From Butyrivibrio sp. AC2005 (GTDB lineage Bacteria > Bacillota > Clostridia > Lachnospirales > Lachnospiraceae): a DNA stretch of 56,338 nt. This document shows positions 1 to 9,007 of this stretch, piece by piece; within the stretch, counting starts at the first letter, position 1; each line of letters starts with the position of its first letter. The stretch lies in NCBI RefSeq assembly GCF_000424145.1, contig NZ_KE384143.1:6084-62421 (forward strand), written 5' to 3'. A program made the position numbers and the translations under genes. Below the pieces are notes generated by a model. The model was given only the letters and a program-made list of their open reading frames with translations. It was not told where the DNA came from and made no database searches.

Positions 1-2808
1 GAAGACATAGAGAAGATGATGGCAGAGATGGGAGTTTCAGCGGAGCCGGAACAGCCTTCAGCAGAAACGACGCCTGCGTCTGACGAAATGTCACCAGAAG
101 ATATAGAGAAGATGATGGCAGAAATGGGAGTTTCAGCAGAGGCAGAGCAACCAGCAGCTGAAGCAGCTTCTACGGTGGAAGATGTAGCTCCAGTAGCAGA
201 AACAGTTCCAGTAGCAGAGCCAACACCTGCATCTGACGAAATGTCACCAGAAGATATAGAGAAGATGATGGCTGAGATGGGAGCTGTAGCAGAGCCAGAG
301 CAGCCCGCAACAGAAGCAACATCTGCATCCGAAGAAATGTCACCGGAAGATATAGAGAAGATGATGGCAGAAATGGGAGTTTCAGCAGAGGCAGCCTCTG
401 CGGTGGAAGATGTAGCTCCAGTAGTAGAACCAGTTCCTGCAGCTGAAGCAACCCCTGCGGTGGAAGATGTAGCTCCAATAGCAGAACCAGTTCCTGCAGC
501 GGATGTAACATCTGCATCCGACGAAATGTCACCAGAAGATATAGAGAAGATGATGACAGAGATGGGAGTTTCAGCAGAGGAAGAGCAGCCTTCAGCTGAA
601 GCAGCTCCTATAGTGGAAGATGTAGCTCCAGTAGCAGAAACAGTTCCTGTAGCAGAGCCAACATCTGCATCCGAAGAAATGTCACCGGAAGATATCGAGA
701 AGATGATGGCAGAGATGGGAGTTTCAGCAGAGGCAGATCCACCCATAGAGGCAGAGCAGCCAGCAGCTGAAGCAGCTCCTGCTGTGGAAGAGACAGCTTC
801 CGTAGCAGAAACCGCATCAGAAGAAAATGTTCCTATAGAAGAGGCGCTTGATGCAGGATTGGGCGATTTGGCAGAAGAGGTTGCTCCTGAGATGCCATTG
901 GAAGAGACCCCTTTGGAATCGTCACAACTGGAAGAAGTAGCTCCTGTAATGGAGTTGGAGGAAGGGGTAACTGAGGAGGTACCTATGGCAGAAGATAATC
1001 CTGTAGAAAACTCCGAATCCGAAGAAATGTCTCCAGAGGATATAGAGAAGATGATGGCTGAAATGGGTGTAGATACAGAAACGTCTTCTACTGAGGAAGC
1101 AGCCATAGAGGATTCAGCTGCAGAGGAAGCAACTATAACAGAGGAAACACCTGCTGATGAAGCAGTAAGCGATGAAATATCAATAGACGAACTGACGCTC
1201 GATGACATGGGAGAAGCTCCGGCAGAGGAGGCTGCTCAGGATGAGACTTCGGCAGAAGAAGCACCTTTAGAAGAAATAGCGGTAGATGATCTTTCACTTG
1301 AAGATTTAGGTGAGCCTGCAGCAGAGTCTTCTGAGGCGGAAGAAATGTCAGTTGCTGATGAAGCAGATCTTCAGGATGCTTTTGCTGAGTTTGCAGATGC
1401 CATGAGCAGCGAAAACGAAGGCGAAGTAGCGGCTGAAGAGTCGGATATTGATTTTGAATCAGTTAGTGCTGAACTTGATGACTTGTTAAAAGACTCAGGT
1501 GAAAATCTTGACGATGTTGCAGGGGACGGAGAAGATATTGGCGCTGATATGGATCTTGACAGTATGCTGGAGGATCTTGGCGGAGATCCATCCGAAGCTG
1601 AGGCAGGAGGAAGCGAACCTGCGGATGTTGAGATGCCTGATCTTGATGCTATAATGAACAGCCTTGCCAGCGACGATGTTGAGGATGTAGAAAGTACGGC
1701 ACACATCGATGAAAAAGAAGGTGGCGGTGCAGAAGAAATCAGCCTTGATGATATGGGACTGGGAGATGAAGGCGGTTCAGATGAAGCCGGAGCCGGTGGA
1801 GAGGATGTCAATCCTGAAGATATTCTTGAGGCAATGGGGGAAGATGGTCTTGGAGATGGAGGATTATCAGATGACATTCCGGACCCGGATGAAGTAAATG
1901 ACAATGGTGGTGATTATGATGAAATAGCGCTTCGAGTTGAGGAGGATGATCTTGATGGTGCCGATGGCGGCAAGAAAAAGAAGAAGCGCAGGCCCAATAT
2001 TATTTTACTTATTTTCGCTGCACTTTTCAAAGTGCTGACACAGACAGATGAAGATCTTAATCCTAAGTCTGAAGAGGATGAGCTTGCCAGTCTGACTGAC
2101 GAAAACCAGCAGGTGCTTGATGAACTGGCAGCGGAGGATGGTAAGAAGGCTAAGAAAGAGAAAAAGAAGAAAGAGAAGAAACCGAAGAAAGAGAAACCAC
2201 CGAAGGAGAAAAAGCCGAAACCACCGAAGAAAGAAAAACCAAAGAAGGAGAAGAAACCGAAGCCGGACGATGGTGTGCCTGAGAAAGCTCTGGCACCTAA
2301 GAAGGTGGCGATTGCAATGCTATTTGCTTTCAGTATAGGGGTTCTGTTTACATTACCTGCAATTCTTCTTCCCGGACGAATTATCATGAACCGTGCAAAC
2401 AGTGCGTTTGAAAAGGCGGATTATGCAACTGCGTACAAGCTTTTATATGGTAAAAAGCTGAATGAAGAGCAGAATCTGATGTATCATCAGGCACGTGTCA
2501 TGACCAGCGCGCAGTATTATTTAGAAGCATTTAACAGCTATAAGGCTATGAATATGGAGGATGAAGCGCTGGACATCCTGATGATTGCCATGAAAGCAAA
2601 AAATACAATAGTTGGAGAAGCAGAAGAGTTTCAGGTTGCAGCCGAAGTTCAAAGCGTGTATTCTAATATCGAGTCGACGCTCAGTTCTGTTTATGGTCTT
2701 AGCGCTCAGGATATTGAGGAAATGAACGCCATTAAGAGCAAGGCAGAATACACGAAACGCATAATGGAAACAACCGGGACCATTGAGAAGATAATGCCGG
2801 AGACATAA
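1..2808 (+). CDS. Acidic repeat protein with a membrane anchor (5' end outside the window)
   Basis: The frame is open from base 1, so the true start lies upstream. The first ~640 residues are Ala/Glu/Pro-rich and carry seven copies of the motif SPEDIEKMMAEMG, the first one cut by the window edge. The others start with ATG at about 88, 241, 337, 526, 679 and 1027. An Asp/Gly-rich acidic stretch follows. Then come a KKKKKRR cluster, a very Lys/Pro-rich basic linker at about 2140-2270, one transmembrane segment at about 2300-2370, and a ~140-residue helical C-terminus that could be TPR-like. The charge switches sharply from acidic to basic just before the membrane segment. The family is not recognised. 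The acidic part is probably cytoplasmic and the C-terminus outside, but topology is inference. It ends 37 bp before hisH. Confidence 0.85.
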   Translation, partial: EDIEKMMAEMGVSAEPEQPSAETTPASDEMSPEDIEKMMAEMGVSAEAEQPAAEAASTVEDVAPVAETVPVAEPTPASDEMSPEDIEKMMAEMGAVAEPEQPATEATSASEEMSPEDIEKMMAEMGVSAEAASAVEDVAPVVEPVPAAEATPAVEDVAPIAEPVPAADVTSASDEMSPEDIEKMMTEMGVSAEEEQPSAEAAPIVEDVAPVAETVPVAEPTSASEEMSPEDIEKMMAEMGVSAEADPPIEAEQPAAEAAPAVEETASVAETASEENVPIEEALDAGLGDLAEEVAPEMPLEETPLESSQLEEVAPVMELEEGVTEEVPMAEDNPVENSESEEMSPEDIEKMMAEMGVDTETSSTEEAAIEDSAAEEATITEETPADEAVSDEISIDELTLDDMGEAPAEEAAQDETSAEEAPLEEIAVDDLSLEDLGEPAAESSEAEEMSVADEADLQDAFAEFADAMSSENEGEVAAEESDIDFESVSAELDDLLKDSGENLDDVAGDGEDIGADMDLDSMLEDLGGDPSEAEAGGSEPADVEMPDLDAIMNSLASDDVEDVESTAHIDEKEGGGAEEISLDDMGLGDEGGSDEAGAGGEDVNPEDILEAMGEDGLGDGGLSDDIPDPDEVNDNGGDYDEIALRVEEDDLDGADGGKKKKKRRPNIILLIFAALFKVLTQTDEDLNPKSEEDELASLTDENQQVLDELAAEDGKKAKKEKKKKEKKPKKEKPPKEKKPKPPKKEKPKKEKKPKPDDGVPEKALAPKKVAIAMLFAFSIGVLFTLPAILLPGRIIMNRANSAFEKADYATAYKLLYGKKLNEEQNLMYHQARVMTSAQYYLEAFNSYKAMNMEDEALDILMIAMKAKNTIVGEAEEFQVAAEVQSVYSNIESTLSSVYGLSAQDIEEMNAIKSKAEYTKRIMETTGTIEKIMPET

Positions 2809-2845
2809 ACGTGAGGTCGACATCAACTAAGGGAGATGTTGTCTG

Positions 2846-3451
2846 ATGCTTGCTATAATTGATTACGATGCCGGTAATATAAAAAGTGTAATAAATGCTT
2901 TTAAGATGCTTGGAACAGAAGCTCTTGTGACCAGAGATCCTAAGGAGATAATGAAGGCGGATCATGTGATTTTGCCCGGAGTAGGAGCCTTTGGTGACGC
3001 GATGAGCAAGTTAAATGAATACGATCTAACGGATGTTATCCGTGAAGTAGCCGGAAACGGAACACCATTTATGGGAATTTGCCTGGGCTTGCAGCTCCTT
3101 TTTGATTCAAGTGAGGAATCAGAAGGAGTTTCGGGTCTGGGCATTTTGCGTGGAAAAATAAAAAGAATTCCTGATAACGGAGTTCTAAAGGTTCCTCAGA
3201 TTGGATGGAACAGCCTTAGCTATCCTAATGCTGGAAGACTGTTCAAGGGAATAGATGAGGAATCCTATGTATACTTTGTCCATTCATACTATCTTGATGC
3301 TGAGGACAAGGGAATAGTTACTGCTACAACTGAGTACGGTACAACTATAGATGCTTCTGTGGAGCAGGGGAATGTTTTTGCATGTCAGTTCCATCCTGAG
3401 AAGAGTGCGGAAGTCGGAATGGAAATTCTTAAGAATTTTCTAAGTGTTTAA
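2846..3451 (+). CDS. hisH: Imidazole glycerol phosphate synthase, glutaminase subunit HisH
   Basis: HisH hydrolyses glutamine and passes ammonia to HisF in histidine biosynthesis. At 201 aa it has the usual length of this class I glutamine amidotransferase. The oxyanion motif PGVGAFG is near residue 45, the nucleophile Cys79 sits in MGICLGLQ, and His183/Glu185 lie in QFHPEK. The SD AAGGGAGA at about 2828-2835 is about 10 nt from the ATG. It sits in the loop of a short ACATC/GATGT stem (2820-2839), which might modulate initiation. hisF follows 63 bp downstream. The other his genes are not in the window. Confidence 0.97.
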   Translation: MLAIIDYDAGNIKSVINAFKMLGTEALVTRDPKEIMKADHVILPGVGAFGDAMSKLNEYDLTDVIREVAGNGTPFMGICLGLQLLFDSSEESEGVSGLGILRGKIKRIPDNGVLKVPQIGWNSLSYPNAGRLFKGIDEESYVYFVHSYYLDAEDKGIVTATTEYGTTIDASVEQGNVFACQFHPEKSAEVGMEILKNFLSV

Positions 3452-3514
3452 GGTGATAAGTAAATAGCAATAAGAGAAGATACTGAATATTATTAACTGC
3501 AAAAGGAAAAAATT

Positions 3515-4273
3515 ATGCTTACTAAAAGAATAATCCCCTGCCTCGATGTTAATGATGGCAGAGTAGTAAAAGGAATAAATTTTGTTCAGCTTCGTGATGC
3601 GGGAGATCCTGTTGAAGTTGGTAAGGCATATTCAAATGCCGGTGCGGATGAGCTTGTCTTTCTTGATATAACTGCAACATCAGATGCCAGAAATACAGTG
3701 GTGGATCTTGTTCGAAAAGTGGCTGAGCAGATTTTTATACCCTTTACTGTCGGAGGCGGAATACGAACTGTTGAAGACATGAGAGCAGTACTAAGAGAAG
3801 GAGCTGATAAGGTGGCAATTAACTCTGCTGCAATTAACAGACCGGAGCTTATCTCTGAATCTGCTGATAAATTCGGCTCACAATGTGTTGTAGTTGCAAT
3901 TGACGCAAAGAGGAGACCGGATGGCGGCTTCAATGTATATAAAAATGGTGGAAGAATTGATACCGGACTTGATGCTATAGAATGGGCAAGAGAAGCTGAA
4001 AAAAGAGGTGCCGGTGAAATACTCCTGACCAGCATGGATGGTGATGGCACAAAGGCAGGATATGATATTGAACTTACAAAAAAGGTAAGTGATACGGTTG
4101 GAATTCCTGTTATTGCTTCAGGTGGTGCAGGCAACTGTGAACATTTTTATGAGGCACTTACTATAGGTGGTGCAGATGCTGCGCTTGCAGCCTCACTTTT
4201 CCATTATAAGGAACTTGAGATAAGAGAAGTGAAGGAATATCTTAGGGAAAAGAATGTTCCCGTCAGATTATAG
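3515..4273 (+). CDS. hisF: Imidazole glycerol phosphate synthase, cyclase subunit HisF
   Basis: HisF is the TIM-barrel cyclase that converts PRFAR plus ammonia into IGP and AICAR. AICAR feeds purine synthesis. It has 252 aa, the normal length. The catalytic Asp11 (PCLDVNDGRVVKG) and Asp130 (VVAIDAK) are present, as are the phosphate-binding loops TVGGGIR and ASGGAGN. The SD AAAAGGA lies just upstream of the ATG. It forms a pair with hisH and is probably co-transcribed. Nothing is abnormal. Confidence 0.97.
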   Translation: MLTKRIIPCLDVNDGRVVKGINFVQLRDAGDPVEVGKAYSNAGADELVFLDITATSDARNTVVDLVRKVAEQIFIPFTVGGGIRTVEDMRAVLREGADKVAINSAAINRPELISESADKFGSQCVVVAIDAKRRPDGGFNVYKNGGRIDTGLDAIEWAREAEKRGAGEILLTSMDGDGTKAGYDIELTKKVSDTVGIPVIASGGAGNCEHFYEALTIGGADAALAASLFHYKELEIREVKEYLREKNVPVRL

Positions 4274-4332
4274 AACATGATAGGGCGTTGCAATAATGCC
4301 CTGTCATATTATTTTGAAAGGTTGTGACTATC

Positions 4333-5007
4333 ATGCCGATGATTTCGAATGATTGGTTGCCGGCTTTAAAGGAAGAATTCGGCAAGGATTACTATAAAAA
4401 ATTATATAAGTTTGTACTTGATGAATATCATTCCAGGGTGGTATATCCGCCTGCGGATGATATTTTTAATGCACTGCATCTTACACCTTTACAGGATGTA
4501 AAAGTGCTTATACTGGGACAGGATCCCTATCATGAGCCGGGGCAGGCACACGGGTTATCATTTTCGGTGCTCCCGGGACAGGACGCGCCGCCATCGCTTG
4601 TGAATATTTATGCCGAGCTTAAGGATGATCTTGGTTGTTATGTTCCAAACAATGGATATCTGAAGAAATGGGCAGATCAGGGAGTTCTTCTTCTTAACAC
4701 TGTACTTACTGTAAGGGCTCACGCAGCTAATTCTCACAAGGGAAGAGGCTGGGAAAATTTCACGGATGCAATAATTAAGGCGTTAAATGAACAGGACAGG
4801 CCAATAGTATACATGCTATGGGGAAAACCAGCGCAGACAAAGATGAGTATGCTTAATAATCCCAAGCAACTGATTCTTACTGCCCCCCATCCCAGCCCGC
4901 TTTCAGCATATCGTGGATTTTTTGGCTGTAAACACTTTTCAAAATGTAATGAGTTTCTTATTGCTAACGGATTAGAGCCCATAGATTGGCAGATTGAGAA
5001 TATTTAG
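4333..5007 (+). CDS. ung: Uracil-DNA glycosylase, family 1
   Basis: Ung removes uracil from DNA in base-excision repair. The water-activating loop GQDPYHEPGQAHGLSFSV and the minor-groove motif HPSPLSAYRGFFGC are both complete. The protein has 224 aa, as expected. The frame could start at a GTG at 4324, but GAAAGG at 4316-4321 would then be only 2 nt away. The ATG at 4333 has 11 nt spacing and is preferred. It lies 59 bp after hisF with no clear terminator between, so it may be read with the his genes. Confidence 0.95.
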   Translation: MPMISNDWLPALKEEFGKDYYKKLYKFVLDEYHSRVVYPPADDIFNALHLTPLQDVKVLILGQDPYHEPGQAHGLSFSVLPGQDAPPSLVNIYAELKDDLGCYVPNNGYLKKWADQGVLLLNTVLTVRAHAANSHKGRGWENFTDAIIKALNEQDRPIVYMLWGKPAQTKMSMLNNPKQLILTAPHPSPLSAYRGFFGCKHFSKCNEFLIANGLEPIDWQIENI

Positions 5008-5130
5008 GAAGCATTTTTTAAAATAATATTGGACATGAACACTTTTTCGTGATAACGTAGTAAAGTGAAAATTGTTTCCGAGCTTTGCTCTGAATAATAA
5101 AAATGTAGAACAGGAGAGCATGAGGATATT

Positions 5131-6420
5131 ATGAAAAAAGCATTCGTAACTAAGCAGCAGGTAGAAAACATAGCAAAGAAATACCCAACACCCTTCTATT
5201 TATATGATGAAAAAGGAATCGTGGAAAATGCAAGAGCAGTGAAAAAGGCATTTGCATGGAATAAAGGATTTAGGGAATATTTTGCTGTTAAAGCCACACC
5301 GAACCCGATGATAATGAAACTATTACAGAATGAGGGCTGCGGCTTTGACTGTTCTTCGATTACGGAGCTCATGCTCAGTAGAGCTATAGGTGCTACCGGA
5401 GAAAGCATTATGTTTTCATCAAATGACACTCCGGCGGAAGAATTTGCTTATGCGGACAAAATCGGAGGTATCATCAATTTCGATGATATAACACATATTG
5501 AATTTGCAGAAGAAGCTTTGGGAGGGAAACTTCCCGAGACCATTAGCTGCAGATATAATCCGGGTGGTGTTTTCAAAATGAGTAATGGCATTATGGATAA
5601 CCCCGGGGACTCAAAATATGGAATGACTAAGGATCAGCTTTTCGAAAGCTTTAAAATCCTTAAGGAAAAAGGTGTAAAACATTTCGGTATACATGCTTTT
5701 CTTGCAAGTAATACAGTGACAAATGAGTATTATCCTACTTTGGCTGCACAGCTTTTTGAACTGGCTGTAGAGCTTGAGAAGGAGACAGGAGCAGATATAA
5801 GCTTCATCAACCTTTCAGGTGGTGTGGGAATTCCCTATGAACCTGACAAGGAGGGGAATGATATTGCTGTTATCGGTGAAGGTGTACGCAAGGAGTATGA
5901 GAGAATTCTCGCACCTGCAGGAATGGATGACGTTGCCATTTACACAGAGATGGGACGTTTTATGCTGGGACCTTACGGAGCTCTTGTAACAAAAGCAATA
6001 CATGAGAAGCATATCTATAAAGAGTATATTGGTGTTGATGCATGTGCTGTTAATCTCATGAGACCGGCTATGTACGGCTCATACCATCACATCACTGTTT
6101 TAGGAAAAGAGGATGCACCTCTTGATCATGTATATGATGTTACCGGTTCGCTTTGCGAGAACAACGATAAGTTTGCTATAGACAGAAAGCTTCCTAAGAT
6201 TGATATGGGGGATTATCTCTTTATACATGATGCCGGTGCACATGGTTTTGCAATGGGATATAATTATAATGGCAAGCTGTGGTGCGCGGAACTATTACTG
6301 AAAGAGAATGGCAGTGTAGAGCAGATAAGAAGAGCACAGAAGCCAAGAGATTATTTTGCAACACTCGATTGCCTGCCTATGTTTTCAGAGCTTGATAATA
6401 TTATGAAGGAATGTGAATGA
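5131..6420 (+). CDS. lysA: Diaminopimelate decarboxylase
   Basis: A PLP enzyme of the alanine-racemase-like fold (group IV decarboxylase), converting meso-diaminopimelate to lysine. It has 429 aa. Lys54 in YFAVKATPNP should hold PLP. The glycine-rich phosphate loop LSGGVGIPYEP is present, as are EMGRFMLGPYG and the active-site Cys at about 342 in GSLCENND, contributed across the dimer. The SD AGGAGAG precedes the ATG. The stop codon overlaps the start of the recombinase gene by 8 nt, so the two are likely translationally coupled. A related carboxynorspermidine decarboxylase function is less likely because CENND fits LysA. Confidence 0.9.
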   Translation: MKKAFVTKQQVENIAKKYPTPFYLYDEKGIVENARAVKKAFAWNKGFREYFAVKATPNPMIMKLLQNEGCGFDCSSITELMLSRAIGATGESIMFSSNDTPAEEFAYADKIGGIINFDDITHIEFAEEALGGKLPETISCRYNPGGVFKMSNGIMDNPGDSKYGMTKDQLFESFKILKEKGVKHFGIHAFLASNTVTNEYYPTLAAQLFELAVELEKETGADISFINLSGGVGIPYEPDKEGNDIAVIGEGVRKEYERILAPAGMDDVAIYTEMGRFMLGPYGALVTKAIHEKHIYKEYIGVDACAVNLMRPAMYGSYHHITVLGKEDAPLDHVYDVTGSLCENNDKFAIDRKLPKIDMGDYLFIHDAGAHGFAMGYNYNGKLWCAELLLKENGSVEQIRRAQKPRDYFATLDCLPMFSELDNIMKECE

Positions 6421-7300
6421 ATTAGACATGGACGTTATTCAGGATTTTATTACTGAGTGCAAATTATCCGGTCATATGAGTTTGAATACTGCAAAGTCAT
6501 ATCAATGTGACCTTAATAAATTACAGGATTTTTTAACCGAACAAAATATAACTGAAGTCACAGGAATTACTGAGAAAGTTTTGAAGGACCACCTTAAACG
6601 TCTTTCTGAGAAAGGCTATTCACCCGCCACAATGGCAAGAAATATAGTTTCCATAAAGGCGTTATTTAAGCATCTTGTAAAGGGAGATATTGTTTCAATT
6701 GATGCTTCTGAAAATCTGGTAGCACCAAAGGTTGAACTTCCCAAAGCTAATGTTCTTACAAGAAAACAGATAGAAGATCTCATGAATATGCCCGACACCA
6801 GAACGGCAAAAGGGCAGCGTGATTCAGCCATGCTTGAGCTTATGTATGCTACCGGAATTAAGGTTTCGGAACTGATATCTGTGAAGGTTTCGGATATCAA
6901 TATGCAGCTTGGTAATATTGAGTGCAGAGGAGATAAAAAGGACAGAATAATTCCTTTTGATAAGAGAACAAAAGAAGTTTTACAACGATATCTGCAGGAC
7001 GGAAGAAGGCACCTCATTAAAAGTACGGATGAGGAGCTGCTATTTATAAATTATCAGGGAGAACCTATGAGCAGACAGGGCGTATGGAAGCTTGTGAAAG
7101 GCTACGCAACTCAGGCAGAGATAAAGGTTCCGATAACACCTGAAGCTTTACGACACAGCTTTGCAGCACACCTTGTAGAGCGAGGCGCTGATATAGAAGC
7201 AGTTCAGTTGATGATGGGGCATGTCAGCCCTGTATCCACTGTGCGCTATGCCCGCGAGAACCGCGACTACCTTCGCGATGTCTATGACCGTACGCATTAA
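6413..7300 (+). CDS. XerC/D-like tyrosine recombinase with altered catalytic residues
   Basis: It has 295 aa with a SAM-like N-terminal core-binding domain (about 1-95) and a C-terminal phage-integrase domain. Positions fall in register with E. coli XerD. Arg247 (ALRHSF), His270 (MMGHVSP) and Tyr279 (VRYAR) are present. The first catalytic Arg is Lys150 in ATGIKVSEL, and the His of the HxxR box is Glu244 in ITPEALRH. It therefore keeps the fold but lacks two of the six usual catalytic residues. The start is uncertain: GTG 6413 (SD 2 nt away) or ATG 6428 (SD 17 nt away). It overlaps lysA and is closed by a hairpin terminator. Whether it still recombines DNA cannot be told from sequence. Confidence 0.85.
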   Translation: MNELDMDVIQDFITECKLSGHMSLNTAKSYQCDLNKLQDFLTEQNITEVTGITEKVLKDHLKRLSEKGYSPATMARNIVSIKALFKHLVKGDIVSIDASENLVAPKVELPKANVLTRKQIEDLMNMPDTRTAKGQRDSAMLELMYATGIKVSELISVKVSDINMQLGNIECRGDKKDRIIPFDKRTKEVLQRYLQDGRRHLIKSTDEELLFINYQGEPMSRQGVWKLVKGYATQAEIKVPITPEALRHSFAAHLVERGADIEAVQLMMGHVSPVSTVRYARENRDYLRDVYDRTH

Positions 7301-7319
7301 AAAAATGTTATGTATTTTT

Positions 7320-7360
7320 ATACCTTTCTGAATACTATATCCAGAAAGGTATTATTATTT
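7320..7360 (+). terminator. Intrinsic terminator after the lysA-recombinase pair
   Basis: An 11-bp perfect stem ATACCTTTCTG / CAGAAAGGTAT (7320-7330 and 7342-7352) is followed by a T-rich tail TATTATTT. Confidence 0.75.
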
Positions 7361-7488
7361 GCCTTAACCTTGTATAATCTGCCTTTACATAGTAAAAGAC
7401 TTCCGGATTATTTTAATCGCTTAGCAGTTAAAAAAAGAACAGCCCCAAAATATTGAAAAAACAGCCCCGTAATTTTACAATAAATCAG

Positions 7489-7564
7489 CCCCCGGATTAT
7501 ATATTCAGATTCAACCGATTATGCCTTTAGCAACGAGGTTGAAGATGAATATATAATCCGGGGG
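7489..7564. repeat. 28-bp inverted repeat with 20-nt loop
   Basis: The left arm at 7489-7516 begins CCCCCGGATTATATATTCA and the right arm at 7537-7564 ends TGAATATATAATCCGGGGG. They pair over 28 positions with two adjacent-region mismatches. The loop is 7517-7536. The element lies in the 386-bp gap between two convergent genes. Three AGCCCC blocks at 7441, 7463 and 7487 (22 and 24 bp apart) precede it. It could be a large bidirectional terminator or a relic of a small mobile element. Confidence 0.8.
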
Positions 7565-7686
7565 CGTACGGTTACAATACCTAGGGGCGTACGGTTACAA
7601 TACCTAGGGGCGTACGGCTACAATACCTAGGGGCGTACGGTTACCATACCCAGGGGCGTCAGGTTCGAATACCTGGGGCGTCCGGT
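7561..7686. repeat. 23-bp tandem repeat array, about 5.5 units, touching the aroF/G stop codon
   Basis: Units begin GGGGCGTACGGTTAC at 7561, 7584, 7607 and 7630. Diverged units start at 7653 (GGGGCGTCAGG) and 7675. The period is 23 bp and one unit is 22. The last partial unit runs into the minus-strand stop codon at 7687-7689. Divergence rises toward the gene. Each unit carries a G4 block. Confidence 0.9.
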
Positions 7687-8715
7687 TTACACCAGATCGG
7701 CTATATCGAGAAGGAGTCTTTCGGTGTCGTCCCAGCCAAGGCAGGGATCTGTGATGGACTTACCGTAAACACCTTCGCCAATCTTCTGGCAGCCTTCTTC
7801 GATGTAACTCTCGATCATAACACCCTTAACAAGATCACGAATATTAGTATTCTGACTTCTTGAATGGAGCACTTCCTTTACGATACGGATCTGCTCCTTA
7901 TATTTTTTTCCTGAATTATTGTGGTTAGCATCAATGATGGCAGCAGGGTTCTTGATATCACGCTCGGAGTATAAATAAGCAAGGAGACTTAAGTCTTCGT
8001 AGTGATAATTGGGTTGTGACTGACCATGCTTATTCTGTGAACCGCGAAGTACACAGTGAGAGAGAGGATTACCATTTGTTTTTACTTCGTAACCTCTGTA
8101 TACAAATGAGTGCGGAAGCTGAGCTGCGTATACGGAGTTTAGCATTACGCTTAAGGTTCCGCTGGTAGGATTTTTCATTCCTGCAGGGACGCCAAAACCG
8201 CTGGCAACCATGCGGTGCTCCTGATCTTCAACAGAACGTGCACCGATTGCTACATATGAAAGAATGTCCTCAACATATCCCCAGTTTTCAGGGTAGAGCA
8301 TCTCATCAGCTGCTGTGAGACCTGACTCCTTAATTGCACGAATCTGCATATGACGCATTGCAATCAGACCTGCACGGAAATCGGTTTTGCCTTCGGGATC
8401 GGGCTGAGAAGTGATTCCCTTATAGCCTTCACCTGTTGTACGTGGCTTATTTGTATAAACTCTGGGAACAATGATCAACTTATCCTTGACCTTGTCGTTT
8501 ACCTTAGCAAGTCTTGAAACATAGTCACAAACAGCATCTTCATTATCTGCTGAGCAGGGACCTACGATAACCATGAATTTGTCACTGTTTCCTGCCAGTA
8601 CATCAGCAATTTCAGCGTCACGCTTTTTCTTAAGGTCGAAGAGTTCTTTTTTTAGTGGGAATTCATCTCTTATCTCTTCGGGAGAAGGGAGCTGCTGAAT
8701 ATATTGAAAAGACAT
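7687..8715 (-). CDS. 3-deoxy-7-phosphoheptulonate synthase (DAHP synthase, AroG/F/H type I)
   Basis: This is the first enzyme of the shikimate pathway, condensing PEP and erythrose 4-phosphate. It has 342 aa, typical of the type I-alpha class. Recognisable blocks are IVGPCSADNEDAV, RVYTNKPRTTGEGYKG, GARSVEDQEHR, MKNPTSGTLSVMLN and DANHNNSGKKY. These include the metal- and PEP-binding Cys, Arg, His and Glu/Asp residues. The SD GGAGG lies 10 nt before the ATG. The N-terminal extension suggests feedback control by an aromatic amino acid, but which one cannot be said. The gene stands alone between repeats and a 286-bp AT-rich upstream gap. Confidence 0.95.
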   Translation of the reverse strand: MSFQYIQQLPSPEEIRDEFPLKKELFDLKKKRDAEIADVLAGNSDKFMVIVGPCSADNEDAVCDYVSRLAKVNDKVKDKLIIVPRVYTNKPRTTGEGYKGITSQPDPEGKTDFRAGLIAMRHMQIRAIKESGLTAADEMLYPENWGYVEDILSYVAIGARSVEDQEHRMVASGFGVPAGMKNPTSGTLSVMLNSVYAAQLPHSFVYRGYEVKTNGNPLSHCVLRGSQNKHGQSQPNYHYEDLSLLAYLYSERDIKNPAAIIDANHNNSGKKYKEQIRIVKEVLHSRSQNTNIRDLVKGVMIESYIEEGCQKIGEGVYGKSITDPCLGWDDTERLLLDIADLV

Positions 8716-9007
8716 AGTACTAATACCTCCGAAATTTCTTAATATAAGTAATGATACAGTAAAAACAATCTGTTTTCCACTATACCACGTTAAAGTCTGA
8801 AAGTAAACGCATAAAAATTCATTTTATTAAAATACTATAAATATATTAATGTCTGACATGCATTTTGTTTTCAAAATTTTAATGAAAATAAATCAATTGT
8901 TTCCTAATAGAATAGGCATTATCTGATAAGATTTATATAGTAGAAATCTATCAAAAATAGTATTGGTAAGAAGCAGGAAACTGTGAATTCAGATATATAT
9001 TTTGTGT
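8716..9007. other. AT-rich gap, probable promoter region of the DAHP synthase gene
   Basis: No gene is seen. The stretch is strongly AT-rich and presumably holds divergent promoters. I found no convincing operator or riboswitch. Confidence 0.4.

Noticed and set aside
170..817. Two Leu-rich minus-strand frames
   Set aside because: They are antisense shadows of the Ala/Glu repeat codons of the large plus-strand gene.
1371..2387. Minus-strand frames rich in Ser/Pro and Phe/Ser
   Set aside because: Low-complexity shadows of the acidic and Lys-rich regions of the first gene; no start signal.
6413..7300. Recombinase as integrase of the tRNA-Met island
   Set aside because: It is 39 kb away, fused by overlap to lysA, and lacks two catalytic residues; no link to the island is visible.
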